Shown in pieces: positions 44,227 through 52,897 of a DNA stretch of 64,000 bases. This DNA comes from Paenibacillus cellulosilyticus (lineage in GTDB: Bacteria > Bacillota > Bacilli > Paenibacillales > Paenibacillaceae): positions 59,127-123,126 of the forward strand of contig NZ_QGTQ01000018.1 of the NCBI RefSeq assembly GCF_003182255.1, read 5' to 3'. The notes beneath the pieces were generated by a model. It was not told where the DNA came from, did no database searches, and saw only the letters and a program-made list of their open reading frames with translations. A program made the translations under genes and the position numbers. Position 1 is the first letter of the stretch. Each line of letters starts with the position of its first letter.

Positions 44227-45492
44227 ATGAAGATCCATAATGGCTGGAAGGCTGCGATGCTTGGTACGGTTGCAGCAGCGCTGGTTATTACAAGCTACGT
44301 ATCAAATGGGGAAGGCAAACAAGAAGCCGATGCGGCATCTGTACATGCGAAGAACGTCATTCTGTTCGTCGGTGACGGTATGGGGCTTGCTGCACGCGAC
44401 GCTATACGTCTTGCAACGGTAGGCGAAACCGGCAAGCTGGCTATGGATGATATGCCTTACGTTGGTCTGTTCCATACAAGCTCGACGGTGCCCGTTACAG
44501 ATTCTGCTGCAGCTGCAACAGCATTCGCAAGCGGCGTAAAAACGTACAATGGCGCAATCGGCATGGATGCGGACAAGAAGAGCGTGAAGACGATTCTCGA
44601 ATATGCCAAAGATCTTGGCAAAGCAACAGGCATCGTAACAACTAGCCAAGTAACGGATGCTACGGGGGCGGCATTCGGTGCCCATGTCGAAGACCGTTCG
44701 AAGCAAAGCGACATTGCACTGCAATACCTCACTTCCTCGAAAGTGGACGTCATTCTCGGCGGGGGCGAAGACTTCTGGTATCCAGCTGGTACAGCAGGCG
44801 CGTTCCAGGATGAGCCTACGGAAGATCCAACCGAAAAGAGCAAAGGTACGCAAGGCGATCTCGTGAAAAAAGCGCAGCAGCTCGGCTACAAATACGTAAC
44901 AAGTAAAGCTGATCTGCAAAAAGCAAGCGGCAGCAAGCTTCTCGGCCTGTTCGCGAACGAAGAAATGTTCCAACAAAAGCCAGAAGGCGAAGGCGATCTT
45001 TATAATCCAATCGTACCGCTGCCTGATATGACGAAGAAAGCAATCGAGACGTTGTCGAGCAACAAGAACGGTTTCTTCCTCGTCGTTGAAGAAGAAGCAA
45101 CGGATGAGATGGCGCATCAGAACAATGCGAAGCTGACGATTCGATCCGGTCAAGAGCTGGACAAAGCGGTTCGCATTGCGAAAAACTACGCGAAAGCGCA
45201 TCCAGAAACGCTCGTCCTCGTATTGTCTGACCATGAAACTGGCGGCTTCTCAATCGAGCCTGTCGATGAGAACGATGAATCCGGTGACGGCATCTCCGCA
45301 GAGGACGGCCCATTCCAAATCGTAGGTACGAAGAAAAACTTCGTCGTAGACTGGACGACTTCGGGCCATACGGCTGTTGATATTCCAGTAACGGCAACGG
45401 GTTCACGTTCAGAGCTGTTCTCGGGCGTATATGAGAATACGGATATTTTCTTCAAGATTGCTGAAGCAATGGGCATTAAGGTTAAGAATTGA
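44227..45492 (+). CDS. Alkaline phosphatase (PhoA type)
   Basis: A 421-residue secreted phosphomonoesterase. The N-terminal hydrophobic segment (WKAAMLGTVAAALVITSYVS) is a signal peptide or anchor. Metal and catalytic residues can be placed: Asp in FVGDGMG, the nucleophile Ser in VTDSAAAATAFASG, Glu/Asp/His in EEEATDEMAHQ (E-x4-D-x3-H as in E. coli 322/327/331), Asp-His in LSDHETGG and the final His in TSGHTAVDIP. It releases phosphate from organic esters outside the membrane. GGGGAGG precedes the ATG by ten bases. Phosphate control is expected, but I could not find a convincing PhoP box. Confidence 0.95.
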   Translation: MKIHNGWKAAMLGTVAAALVITSYVSNGEGKQEADAASVHAKNVILFVGDGMGLAARDAIRLATVGETGKLAMDDMPYVGLFHTSSTVPVTDSAAAATAFASGVKTYNGAIGMDADKKSVKTILEYAKDLGKATGIVTTSQVTDATGAAFGAHVEDRSKQSDIALQYLTSSKVDVILGGGEDFWYPAGTAGAFQDEPTEDPTEKSKGTQGDLVKKAQQLGYKYVTSKADLQKASGSKLLGLFANEEMFQQKPEGEGDLYNPIVPLPDMTKKAIETLSSNKNGFFLVVEEEATDEMAHQNNAKLTIRSGQELDKAVRIAKNYAKAHPETLVLVLSDHETGGFSIEPVDENDESGDGISAEDGPFQIVGTKKNFVVDWTTSGHTAVDIPVTATGSRSELFSGVYENTDIFFKIAEAMGIKVKN

Positions 45493-45501
45493 GTAAATAG
45501 C

Positions 45502-45552
45502 AATAGAGCCATGGACATGCGTTCCGAGAGGGACGCGATCCATGGCTCTATT
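45502..45552 (+). terminator. Hairpin terminator after alkaline phosphatase
   Basis: AATAGAGCCATGGA (45502-45515) pairs perfectly with 45539-45552, with inner CGTCC/GGACG-like pairing. The T run is weak; it may serve both convergent genes. Confidence 0.75.
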
Positions 45553-45559
45553 CATTCGT

Positions 45560-46144
45560 TTAGCGGTTGATTGATGGTCGAACCGGCTTCAGCTTCGTAT
45601 TGGAATTCGAGTTTTGGCGCATCGATGCCCGAACAGCAAACAGGACAACGACAGTCAGAAGTGTTCCTCCGTACATAAGTTTCGCTAGTGGATTGCCGCT
45701 GCTAGTGCCTACCATATAACCATGCACCGCCGCACCGACGAAAATCGGATATGCCAGCAAGTGAATCGTCAGCCATACATGCCGGCTTATTTTATTCCGA
45801 TAGTCCGATGTAATTAGCAATAACAGCATGCCATACAACGCCAGGATGCCAATTCCGTTGCCGATCGGATATTGCTTCGATGCGAAAGGAATGAGCAGAT
45901 CAACCCAACGGTAGGATACGTACGTGCTAATAATTAGAATGGCCGCGTGGGCAAGCGCAACAGCGGTACCCCCATTGGTCAAATATGTATGCCAACGGTA
46001 AACCTGCGCTTTCCGCTTACCCTTCACGAATGGGAAACTATATAACATGCCAAGCGTTAACCCGGCAAATATGGTCAAATAAGCCGCGATGCCAAATATT
46101 CTCGTCAATTCCCATACCGGCCAAGTTGTAATCCATTCCATCAT
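45560..46144 (-). CDS. Ferric reductase-like heme membrane protein
   Basis: A 194-residue membrane protein with about six helices. Histidines sit where heme ligands are expected: YRWHTYLTNGGTAVALAHAA (about residues 49-68), and SRHVWLTIHLLAYPIFVGAA followed by VHGYM (about 121-145). It resembles the ferric reductase-like transmembrane domain and lacks flavin or NADPH domains. GGAGGGG precedes the ATG at 46144. It follows the ApbE-type gene by 50 bases and is the last gene of that operon. A b-type cytochrome feeding or drawing electrons from a flavinylated protein is a reasonable inference. Confidence 0.78.
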   Translation of the reverse strand: MMEWITTWPVWELTRIFGIAAYLTIFAGLTLGMLYSFPFVKGKRKAQVYRWHTYLTNGGTAVALAHAAILIISTYVSYRWVDLLIPFASKQYPIGNGIGILALYGMLLLLITSDYRNKISRHVWLTIHLLAYPIFVGAAVHGYMVGTSSGNPLAKLMYGGTLLTVVVLFAVRASMRQNSNSNTKLKPVRPSINR

Positions 46145-46194
46145 ACCGGCACCCCTCCTAAACTTGTAAGCTAATTGCTTGTTTCATATGACGT

Positions 46195-47205
46195 TCAGTA
46201 CTCTTCTTTCAGCCATGCGGGCCCCGTGTACCGAAGCATGCCTTGCTGGTCTATTATTAGTGCATCATACGATGGCGGCAGCTGGCTTGTCATCCGCTGC
46301 AGCGCCGCTTCTCCCTGAATACAGATCGTCTTCGCCCATACTTCGCAAGCGATAAGGTCAGGACCGGATACGGTACATTGAACAATGCCGCTACGTGAAG
46401 GGCAGCCTGTTCGCGTATCGATCAAATGATGCGCAACGCCTTGACCGGTACGCCATTGTCTGCCGAGCGTTCCGGATGTAGCAACTGCGCCTTGCCCCAT
46501 CATCCGATATATCGTTCCGTCGTCCCCAGCAATCGGATCTTGAACGTCAATTCGCCAGATCGGCTCACCGTTTCCATCGTTCCACGCATGCAAATCACCG
46601 CCGGCGTTTACGAGACCAGCTCGGATGCCATACCGCATACACAGCCATTGCGAAAGCTTAGCTGTTGCCCAGCCCTTCACAATACCGCCCAGATCCAGCT
46701 GTGTACCTGGAACTAATTGAACGGACTGCATAGCTATATCCAATACCATAGGGCTTTGCATCCGCCCATCGTACGCCCTCTTAATGTCCACGACCTGCTC
46801 AACATTGTCGTGAATGTCGTCATCCAACAGCTCTCTGCTCATGCCGACCCGGGATAACAGCTCGAAGGAACGATCATAACCCGCCTTGTTCATGCTTCCG
46901 CCAACAAATGGAGAGAAGATTCCGCCTGTCGTCTGCTGATACCATAGCGTAAGCTGCAATACATCCCGCATCATACTGGAGATCATAACCGGCGCTCCGC
47001 TGCCTGCTGTTCGATTGATACGGCTTAGTTCACTATCTGGACGGAAGCGGCTAAATACTTGTTCGACTTCCTCATACCAATCGACAGCGAGCTCTACCGC
47101 TTCGCTCATCGCATATCCATCGCATACGAGCGATAGCTCGATATCCGTATTCATTGCACGGAATCGGTAGTACATCGGCTTCATCACTTCTACGCCGCTC
47201 GTCAT
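46195..47205 (-). CDS. apbE: FAD:protein FMN transferase (ApbE family)
   Basis: A 336-residue ApbE-type enzyme that attaches FMN covalently to Thr or Ser of target proteins. Family marks are RFRAMNTDIELSL at the start, FSRFRPDSELSRINRTAGSG, LDLGGIVKGWATAKLSQWL, VNAGGDLHAWNDGNGEPIWR and the metal-binding end of HHLIDTRTGCPSRSG. There is no signal peptide or lipobox, so it appears cytoplasmic, unlike Gram-negative lipoprotein ApbE. The ATG overlaps the stop of the small exported protein gene (ATGA). No protein with an obvious FMN-binding domain is in the operon, so its substrate is not apparent. Confidence 0.92.
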   Translation of the reverse strand: MTSGVEVMKPMYYRFRAMNTDIELSLVCDGYAMSEAVELAVDWYEEVEQVFSRFRPDSELSRINRTAGSGAPVMISSMMRDVLQLTLWYQQTTGGIFSPFVGGSMNKAGYDRSFELLSRVGMSRELLDDDIHDNVEQVVDIKRAYDGRMQSPMVLDIAMQSVQLVPGTQLDLGGIVKGWATAKLSQWLCMRYGIRAGLVNAGGDLHAWNDGNGEPIWRIDVQDPIAGDDGTIYRMMGQGAVATSGTLGRQWRTGQGVAHHLIDTRTGCPSRSGIVQCTVSGPDLIACEVWAKTICIQGEAALQRMTSQLPPSYDALIIDQQGMLRYTGPAWLKEEY

Positions 47206-47585
47206 GATGTCCTCGTAGAGGATCGGAAACCGCCGCTGTTTCCACCGCCGTTATTGATTGAACCATCATCTTGACTGCTACTGCCATTATCGAACGAACC
47301 GCCATCCGATCCGCCGCTGAAGCCGCCGCCACTATCGGTTGAACCGCCTCGCGAACCATGTCTGCCTCGGCGTTCCACCCACTGATCCGCACCATCCTGA
47401 GATTGGCCGATATCGGTCGATTGCTGCAGCGTCGTATTCATATCGTTATCGCTTGCCGCCTGCGCAGCTGCGAATTCTGGGCTTGCTTTCACGGAATTAA
47501 GACCGATGACGACGAGTATTGCACTTACCGCCCCAAGCGGCCATTTCCATCGCTTAAGCTTTTTGCTCCTATTACCCATGGACAT
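47202..47585 (-). CDS. Small exported Gly/Ser-rich protein
   Basis: A protein of about 127 residues with a basic N-terminus (RSKKLKRWKW), one hydrophobic helix (PLGAVSAILVVIGLNSV) with AAAQAA shortly after, so it is secreted or anchored. The mature part is low complexity: a polar stretch (MNTTLQQSTDIGQSQDGADQ), a basic patch (ERRGRHGSRGG) and about 45 residues of Gly, Ser, Asp and Asn. There are no cysteines and no clear ApbE acceptor motif. The start is one of three ATGs (47591, 47585, 47579). Coupled to apbE by a 4-base overlap, it is the first gene of the redox operon. Function unknown. Confidence 0.75.
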   Translation of the reverse strand: MSMGNRSKKLKRWKWPLGAVSAILVVIGLNSVKASPEFAAAQAASDNDMNTTLQQSTDIGQSQDGADQWVERRGRHGSRGGSTDSGGGFSGGSDGGSFDNGSSSQDDGSINNGGGNSGGFRSSTRTS

Positions 47586-47706
47586 CGACATCCTTCATAA
47601 CAGATTCGTATTGGATTTGATAGCTCTATTTAATCAGTCAAACCTTAAACGAACCTTAGCCGAAACCTGAATATTAGCTGAAAGGCCCGAATTTGCTTAA
47701 ACGAAG

Positions 47707-47753
47707 CAAAAAAAAGCCGATCAACAGCTTCGTTAAGAAGCGTGATCGGCTTG
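47707..47753 (-). terminator. Rho-independent terminator of the galactanase gene
   Basis: AAGCCGATCACGC pairs with a GTTGATCGGCTT arm on the minus strand around AACGAAG, followed by a run of eight T. It lies 19 bases past the stop. Confidence 0.92.
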
Positions 47754-47771
47754 CAGCCTCATCCTATTGAA

Positions 47772-48815
47772 TTAGTTCAAGAACCCTTCGAGCGCAACAG
47801 TCGGCTTCATATCCGACCCCCATGCGCCCTTGCTATAACCGCTATTATAGCCCGGGGTCGACTCAGGCTCCCAATAGAACACACCTAAACCATTGCCGCC
47901 GGAGATGTTACGAATTTTCGTCTTAATGTCCGAAATGAAGCTCTTCGTCGTTGATGCGGCACTATAGTCCATTCCGATTTCTGTAATCATGACTGGCTTG
48001 CCATAGCTGGAAATCATACTGTTCGCATTGCTGATCGTCTGCGTTACCTTCGTTGACCAATCTGACGTGGACGGATACAGCGACATGCCGACAATATCGA
48101 ACGTCGCACCGTTCGCGATCAAGCCGCCGATATTCCATGTAAACAAGGAATTATCATAGCCATTGGAGAGGTGAACGATCGTCTTTGTGCTGCTGCTGAT
48201 TGACTTGACCGCATTGTTCCCCGTGTTGATGAGCCATGCATAATTTTGCATACTGACCGAAGCCTTTCCATCGTCCCACAGCATGCCATTGTTCGTCTCG
48301 TTACCGATTTGCACCCAGTCCGGCGTAACCCCGCTGTTCGCCATCGTCGTCATGACGTCGCGCGTCCAGTTCCAGACCGCATCCATCAACTGCGTAAATG
48401 TATAGCTCGCCCATGCGGCAGGCTTTGTCTGTTTGCTTGGATCCGCCCACGAATCACTATAATGAAGCGACAGCATAACGCTGAGACCTGCGTCCTTCGC
48501 CCGCTTAGCCAGCGCGGCGGCGCGTTCCTTCGTCAAGTACCCGTTGCCATAATCGCTTGATGGATTCACCCACACGCGTATACGGACAGAGTTGATGCTG
48601 TAATCATTTTTGAGAATGTCAAAAATGTCTCGTTGCACGCCGTTCTTGTCCTTCCACTTGTACCCCTGCGCCTCCATACCCGCTACCCAGCTGACGTCCG
48701 CTCCCTTGGCAAAGGTTGGGGCCGCCTCTGCCACCTTCGGTTTCGCAATCTCCACTGACACAAGCGTTACGCACAGCAGCGCTGCCAGCAAGATAAGCAA
48801 ACCACGCTTCAACAT
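47772..48815 (-). CDS. GH53 endo-beta-1,4-galactanase
   Basis: A 347-residue secreted glycoside hydrolase. The signal peptide (GLLILLAALLCVTLVSVEIA, cleavage near AEAA) precedes a single GH53 catalytic domain: FAKGADVSWVAGMEAQGYKW at the start, SVRIRVWVNP, LSLHYSDSWADPSKQTKPAA, the acid/base Glu in WVQIGNETNNGMLW and the nucleophile Glu in VMITEIGMDY. It cuts beta-1,4-galactan side chains of pectin into oligosaccharides. AGGAGGG precedes the ATG. No transporter or beta-galactosidase lies alongside; the LacI regulator is divergent. Confidence 0.95.
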   Translation of the reverse strand: MLKRGLLILLAALLCVTLVSVEIAKPKVAEAAPTFAKGADVSWVAGMEAQGYKWKDKNGVQRDIFDILKNDYSINSVRIRVWVNPSSDYGNGYLTKERAAALAKRAKDAGLSVMLSLHYSDSWADPSKQTKPAAWASYTFTQLMDAVWNWTRDVMTTMANSGVTPDWVQIGNETNNGMLWDDGKASVSMQNYAWLINTGNNAVKSISSSTKTIVHLSNGYDNSLFTWNIGGLIANGATFDIVGMSLYPSTSDWSTKVTQTISNANSMISSYGKPVMITEIGMDYSAASTTKSFISDIKTKIRNISGGNGLGVFYWEPESTPGYNSGYSKGAWGSDMKPTVALEGFLN

Positions 48816-48907
48816 ATTATTACCCTCCTATAGATTAGTTGTCGAATGAGGCATGTAGGATTAGTATAACTAGGCAACGACGAGTACCATGATTCATCCG
48901 CATTACC

Positions 48908-48924
48908 ATTGTAAGCGCTTTTAT
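48908..48924 (+). promoter_or_regulatory. cre-like site (CcpA) between galactanase and lacI-type genes
   Basis: TTGTAAGCGCTTTTA matches the cre consensus WTGNAANCGNWNNCW except at one position, with the central GCGCTT palindrome. It lies about 95 bases before the galactanase start, where CcpA could repress or modulate it. Confidence 0.65.
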
Positions 48925-48991
48925 AAAACGCATATAGGATAGTTTGCAAACAAAACGGATGCTTTTATAGCCGTTTGATAGACTGTCCCTA

Positions 48992-48997
48992 TATAAT
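48992..48997 (+). promoter_or_regulatory. Candidate -10 element for the LacI-type regulator gene
   Basis: TATAAT is a perfect -10 hexamer 59 bases before the regulator start. No strong -35 sits 17 bases upstream. Confidence 0.4.
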
Positions 48998-49055
48998 AAG
49001 CATAGTTCATTCCGATAACAGTATGGTTAGCATGGTGACAAAGGGGAGCTCCTTC

Positions 49056-50033
49056 ATGTCTGTTACAATCAAAGATATTTCGAAGCAAGTCGGTGTCAGC
49101 TACTCGACCGTAGCCAAGGCGCTAAATAATAGTCCGCTTGTCAAAGAATCGACGAAGCGCAAAGTCATGGAGGCCGCCGAAGCGCTTGGGTATACGCCGA
49201 ATCTCGCTGCCCGAAGCCTAGTGACGAAGCGTACAGGTCTCGTCGGCATCGTATGGCCGGGAATTGACCGCGCCGCTCTCTCCTCGCTCGTTACATCGAT
49301 CCAGCGCCGTCTAGCCGAGAAAGGCCTAACTGCACTGCTGTCGATTCACGAACCTCAAGAGGCGATCGCCACGTTCGAGAATTTGCGTGCGGATGCTATT
49401 CTTTTATTCGAAGAAAGCACAGCGGACATTATCGCTCGGCCATCCCACAGACGCACGCCGATGATTTCAATCGGTATGCCAATTAAGCCTGGGGTACCTT
49501 ACGTAGATATGAATCGCCGAGAAGCGATTCGATTGGCGGTGGAGACACTGGCGGGTAAAGGCTACGAGCGGATCGCTTACATCGGCCCTTACGCCGAAGC
49601 TTCCATGCAGCAGCAGGAGAAGTGGATCGGGTTTAAAGAAGGACTTCATCAAGCGGGGATTACGTTCCAAGAAGAATGGATTATTGATTCACGGGGACTG
49701 CTCTGGCAGGACGGGTACCGCGCGGCCAAACAAATGCTCAAGCTGAGCGAGCGTCCCACAGCCGTCATTAGCGGCAGCTACGATCTTGCCGCAGGCATTA
49801 TTCGAGCCTTCCAAGGTGAAGGCCTTTCGGTGCCGCAGGACATTGCGATCATCAGCTACGATCATATCCCGCATATGGAACAGCTCGAAATTCCGATCTC
49901 TGCGGTCGGTGTAGCCGAGGCGGACATTGCAACTGCTGTTACGGATACACTGCTGCGTGCCATCGAATCTATCGATAACGTGTCCGACCGGACTTCGCTG
50001 ACGCCAGCGTATATTCATCGGGAGTCGGATTAA
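49056..50033 (+). CDS. LacI family transcriptional regulator
   Basis: A 325-residue regulator. The N-terminal helix-turn-helix reads VTIKDISKQVGVSYSTVAKA (about residues 3-22) with the hinge LAARSLVTKRTGLVGIVWPG, followed by a sugar-binding-protein-like core (PTAVISGSYDLAAGIIRAFQ, VPQDIAIISYDHIPHMEQLE). The valine in the recognition helix (STVAKAL for the common STVSRVL) is a small variation. AAGGGGAG precedes the ATG at 49056, and the longer reading to 48975 is not supported. Divergent from the GH53 gene, which is its most likely target. The effector is unknown. Confidence 0.93.
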   Translation: MSVTIKDISKQVGVSYSTVAKALNNSPLVKESTKRKVMEAAEALGYTPNLAARSLVTKRTGLVGIVWPGIDRAALSSLVTSIQRRLAEKGLTALLSIHEPQEAIATFENLRADAILLFEESTADIIARPSHRRTPMISIGMPIKPGVPYVDMNRREAIRLAVETLAGKGYERIAYIGPYAEASMQQQEKWIGFKEGLHQAGITFQEEWIIDSRGLLWQDGYRAAKQMLKLSERPTAVISGSYDLAAGIIRAFQGEGLSVPQDIAIISYDHIPHMEQLEIPISAVGVAEADIATAVTDTLLRAIESIDNVSDRTSLTPAYIHRESD

Positions 50034-50051
50034 CTAGCGCGGGTAAGACAT

Positions 50052-50090
50052 AAAAGCGGTCATCCGATATGCTCGGATGACCGCTTTTGG
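50052..50090 (+). terminator. Rho-independent terminator after the LacI-type gene
   Basis: AAAAGCGGTCATCCG pairs perfectly with CGGATGACCGCTTTT; the 3' arm ends in TTTT and GGTTTGG follows. Confidence 0.88.
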
Positions 50091-50234
50091 TTTGGATATT
50101 GATTGTTACATGAAGTAAATCTACCGACTACTGCGGAACTAACATTCTTGCATACTTGCAGGCGCCTGCATCTCTCACAGTCATTTCTTCGTTCGCACAT
50201 CTATTTCTCGCCTGTCGCATCAAAACATCCGTTT

Positions 50235-50425
50235 GTTACTTAACGGTTGCCATAGCGGTTTTTCTAGGAAAACACGCCTACTTATCCATCTAACGGTTGG
50301 CAGAGATGCTAGTGGGTTGAGATAGACCGTTATTAATGCCGGATCGAGCAATTAACATCTGCTTCAACCGTTAAAATAGGAACGGCTTCAAATTCACTTG
50401 AATAAGCTCTGCTCCAACCGTCAGC
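50235..50425. repeat. Four degenerate TAACGGTTG-based repeats, two in each orientation
   Basis: TAACGGTTG occurs at 50241 and 50291 on the plus strand; its complement CAACCGTTA/CAACCGTC occurs at 50365 and 50415. Within each pair the spacing is 50 bases. Downstream of the core, three copies share a GCAGA-type block, on their own strand. The 50091-50560 gap has no gene; a small TTCCGTTCAGTTCAGTTCCG tandem run lies near 50495-50520. Confidence 0.65.
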
Positions 50426-50561
50426 ATCGCCGTGGAGCCCGAAGCAAAGGTTCTTCATCTAATTCCGTGATTTAGATCCACGATTCATTCTCATTCCGTT
50501 CAGTTCAGTTCCGTTCAGTTCCCAAGCATAAGCCGCGCCGCGATGACAGGACATTATTACA

Positions 50562-51425
50562 TTACACCTGTACGAGTGCATGCGGCGGCTCGCCAAGCAG
50601 CGAAGATCGCAGCGCGCTCCATGCCCCACGCAGCGCTTCCTGCAGCGGCCATGCGGCTGTACCTGCCGCCATAACCGCAAGCCCGCAGCGATGTGTCAAT
50701 GACGCTCCAACTACAAGCTTATATTCGCTGCGGTCAGGCAGCGAATCAAGTGCTTCTCGGATCGCTTCAACATGCTGTGCTTTTATCCGATCACCGAAAG
50801 CGAATAAGGTGCCAATATGCGTCGCATTGCCCCAGCTTCCCTGCACTTGCAGCCGTTGAATTGCCGGCTCAATCAACTGACGCTGTGAAGCGATCAATTC
50901 ATCGCCATACCGAACAGTGAGACGACTGTCGAACCGATCATACATGAAGGTCTCGCCACGCAGCGTCCGTCCGGGGCACCAGACATCGCCTTGTATCCAT
51001 AACGAACCGGGTGCAAGCCGTACTTCCGTCTCGCTTCGCAGAGCAGCTTGCCGATACAGCATAACCGGCTCCGGCATATGCTCCACGATCGCGTCTTCCT
51101 CCAGCACGAACGACTGCCTTAAGGACGCTCCGCCCTTCCCCCCTGCCGGATGCACCTTCGTATACGATTGATTCGTCACATACAGCCTGCTTCCCCGTCC
51201 ACAATGCCACTCAAGCTCATATTGATCGCCATCGAGCAAACCGGGCGATACATCCATTACAATGACGCCAAGTCCTGCTCCCTGCGGGAAAGCTTTCGCA
51301 ATCTTCAGCGGCGCTGTATGATACTTTCGGGTCATGACGGTCCGCTCGCCATGCTGCTCGAAGGAGGCTTGCAGCCTCGTCAATCCCAGCGCTGCATCTT
51401 CACGCGCTTTAGTGCGAGTGATCAC
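50562..51425 (-). CDS. ureD: Urease accessory protein UreD
   Basis: A urease maturation scaffold of about 287 residues, the partner of UreF and UreG in delivering nickel. Family stretches are [60 protein letters not shown] and [20 protein letters not shown]. The start is not certain: the N-terminal frame overlaps the His-rich 3' end of ureG. I used the GTG at 51425; a TTG at 51383 just past the ureG stop is the alternative, and neither has a good ribosome site, so coupling to ureG is likely. Last gene of the urease operon. Confidence 0.9.
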   Translation of the reverse strand: MITRTKAREDAALGLTRLQASFEQHGERTVMTRKYHTAPLKIAKAFPQGAGLGVIVMDVSPGLLDGDQYELEWHCGRGSRLYVTNQSYTKVHPAGGKGGASLRQSFVLEEDAIVEHMPEPVMLYRQAALRSETEVRLAPGSLWIQGDVWCPGRTLRGETFMYDRFDSRLTVRYGDELIASQRQLIEPAIQRLQVQGSWGNATHIGTLFAFGDRIKAQHVEAIREALDSLPDRSEYKLVVGASLTHRCGLAVMAAGTAAWPLQEALRGAWSALRSSLLGEPPHALVQV

Positions 51426-52179
51426 GATCGTGGTGGTGGTGCGTATGTCCGTGTGAATGTCCATGTGTATGCTCGGCGTCTGCAGCATGTTCCGCATGGT
51501 CATGCGAATGCGTTAATCCTTTGGCATGCGCGATTTCATGCTCAAGCCAATTCACAATGTCCTGCACGCCGCTCTCGCCAAGCAGGTTGGAGAAAATGAA
51601 CGGCCGCTCGCCGCGCATCCGCTTCGAATCGTCGCCCATGACGCGAAGGCTGGCACCGACGTATGGAGCGAGGTCGATCTTGTTAATGACAAGCAGGTCG
51701 GAGCGCATAATGCCAGGGCCGCCTTTACGCGGAATTTTCTCGCCTTGCGCCACGTCGATAATATAGATGAACCGATCCGCCAGCTCCGGACTGAACGCCG
51801 CCGCCAGATTGTCACCACCGCTCTCGATAAAAATAATATCAAGCGGCGAGAAGCGGCTCTCCAGCTCTTCAATCGCTTCGAAATTCATCGATGCATCCTC
51901 ACGAACCGCCGTATGCGGGCAGCCGCCTGTCTCTACCCCAATAATCCGCTCTTCTGGCAGCACGCCAGTCGCGACTAGAATGCGCGCATCTTCCTTCGTA
52001 TAGATGTCGTTCGTAATAACCGCTACGCTGTATTTGCCGGACAGCTCGCGAGCAAGCCGTTCCACCAGCGCCGTCTTACCCGATCCGACCGGACCTCCGA
52101 TCCCGATTCGAATCGGACGGGATGCATCGATCTCCGGCGTTTCCCACTCTTTATGACTATGACCTTGTCCTTGGCACAT
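51409..52179 (-). CDS. ureG: Urease accessory GTPase UreG with His-rich C-terminal tail
   Basis: A 256-residue GTPase that drives nickel insertion into urease. The P-loop is [15 protein letters not shown] (about residues 28-42), then [15 protein letters not shown], the nickel-binding [10 protein letters not shown] (CPH), [11 protein letters not shown] and [13 protein letters not shown]. The tail after [20 protein letters not shown] holds about 16 histidines in the last 40 residues, which is absent from standard UreG (about 200-210 residues) and looks like the metal-binding tail of UreE. The operon has no ureE. GGGAGG precedes the ATG at 52179. The tail probably stores or hands over nickel. 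Confidence 0.95.
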   Translation of the reverse strand: MCQGQGHSHKEWETPEIDASRPIRIGIGGPVGSGKTALVERLARELSGKYSVAVITNDIYTKEDARILVATGVLPEERIIGVETGGCPHTAVREDASMNFEAIEELESRFSPLDIIFIESGGDNLAAAFSPELADRFIYIIDVAQGEKIPRKGGPGIMRSDLLVINKIDLAPYVGASLRVMGDDSKRMRGERPFIFSNLLGESGVQDIVNWLEHEIAHAKGLTHSHDHAEHAADAEHTHGHSHGHTHHHHDRDHSH

Positions 52180-52207
52180 ATGAAAACCTCCCATTTGGAT
52201 ATCAAAT

Positions 52208-52894
52208 TTATGACATAAACAATCGCGAATACAACGTCTCGTGATGTATCATTGCAAGCTCAGCCATCGGCATGTTCGAATAGGCCTCCTCAGGCTCCAG
52301 CCCTTCGGCAATCGACCATGCCTCGTCCGTTAACGGCGTCAGCCTTGCAATGAGCCGCTGCCCTTCCGTCTGACCGATGGACATAAGGCGCAGCGCACTG
52401 TTCATGCAAGTAACGATGCATGTATACCAATAGCTCTCCATCGCCTGCCGCAGCGGAACGCCAAGCTGCCAGCAGATATAGCCATGCGCCATTGGATGCG
52501 TCGAAAGGCAGCGTCCTCCCCGGACCGCTTCCGTTACAGGCTGCCAATGGAGATCGGGCCACATATCGGCTGCCAGCTTGAGCAGCCGCCTGCCCATTTT
52601 CTCAACACCAGACCGCGATTCCGCCGCTAATCGCTGCGTGTGAACGAGCCGCTCAACCGCCCACAGCCGTTCCCATTCTCCGTCCTCCGCATCCCGATAT
52701 ACGGCCTTGATGACCATTGCATCGCTCGTCACCCAGCTTTGCCGCAGCATCGTCTGCACGTACGCTTCGAGTGCTCTGCTATCTGTTAATTGTTCTTCCT
52801 GCACCATCGTCTCGAGTCCAAACGAATGCGAGAATCCTCCGATAGGCAGCGCAGAATCAAGCAGCTGCTGCAAGGCCAGCCAGTTTCGATTCAT
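52208..52894 (-). CDS. ureF: Urease accessory protein UreF
   Basis: A 228-residue helical accessory protein that couples UreG to the UreD-apourease complex. The start [20 protein letters not shown] is the family signature, followed by [20 protein letters not shown] and a C-terminal [20 protein letters not shown]. The ATG at 52894 lies three bases past the ureC stop with no clear ribosome site, so it is probably coupled. Length is normal. Confidence 0.94.
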   Translation of the reverse strand: MNRNWLALQQLLDSALPIGGFSHSFGLETMVQEEQLTDSRALEAYVQTMLRQSWVTSDAMVIKAVYRDAEDGEWERLWAVERLVHTQRLAAESRSGVEKMGRRLLKLAADMWPDLHWQPVTEAVRGGRCLSTHPMAHGYICWQLGVPLRQAMESYWYTCIVTCMNSALRLMSIGQTEGQRLIARLTPLTDEAWSIAEGLEPEEAYSNMPMAELAMIHHETLYSRLFMS

Positions 52895-52897
52895 TCG

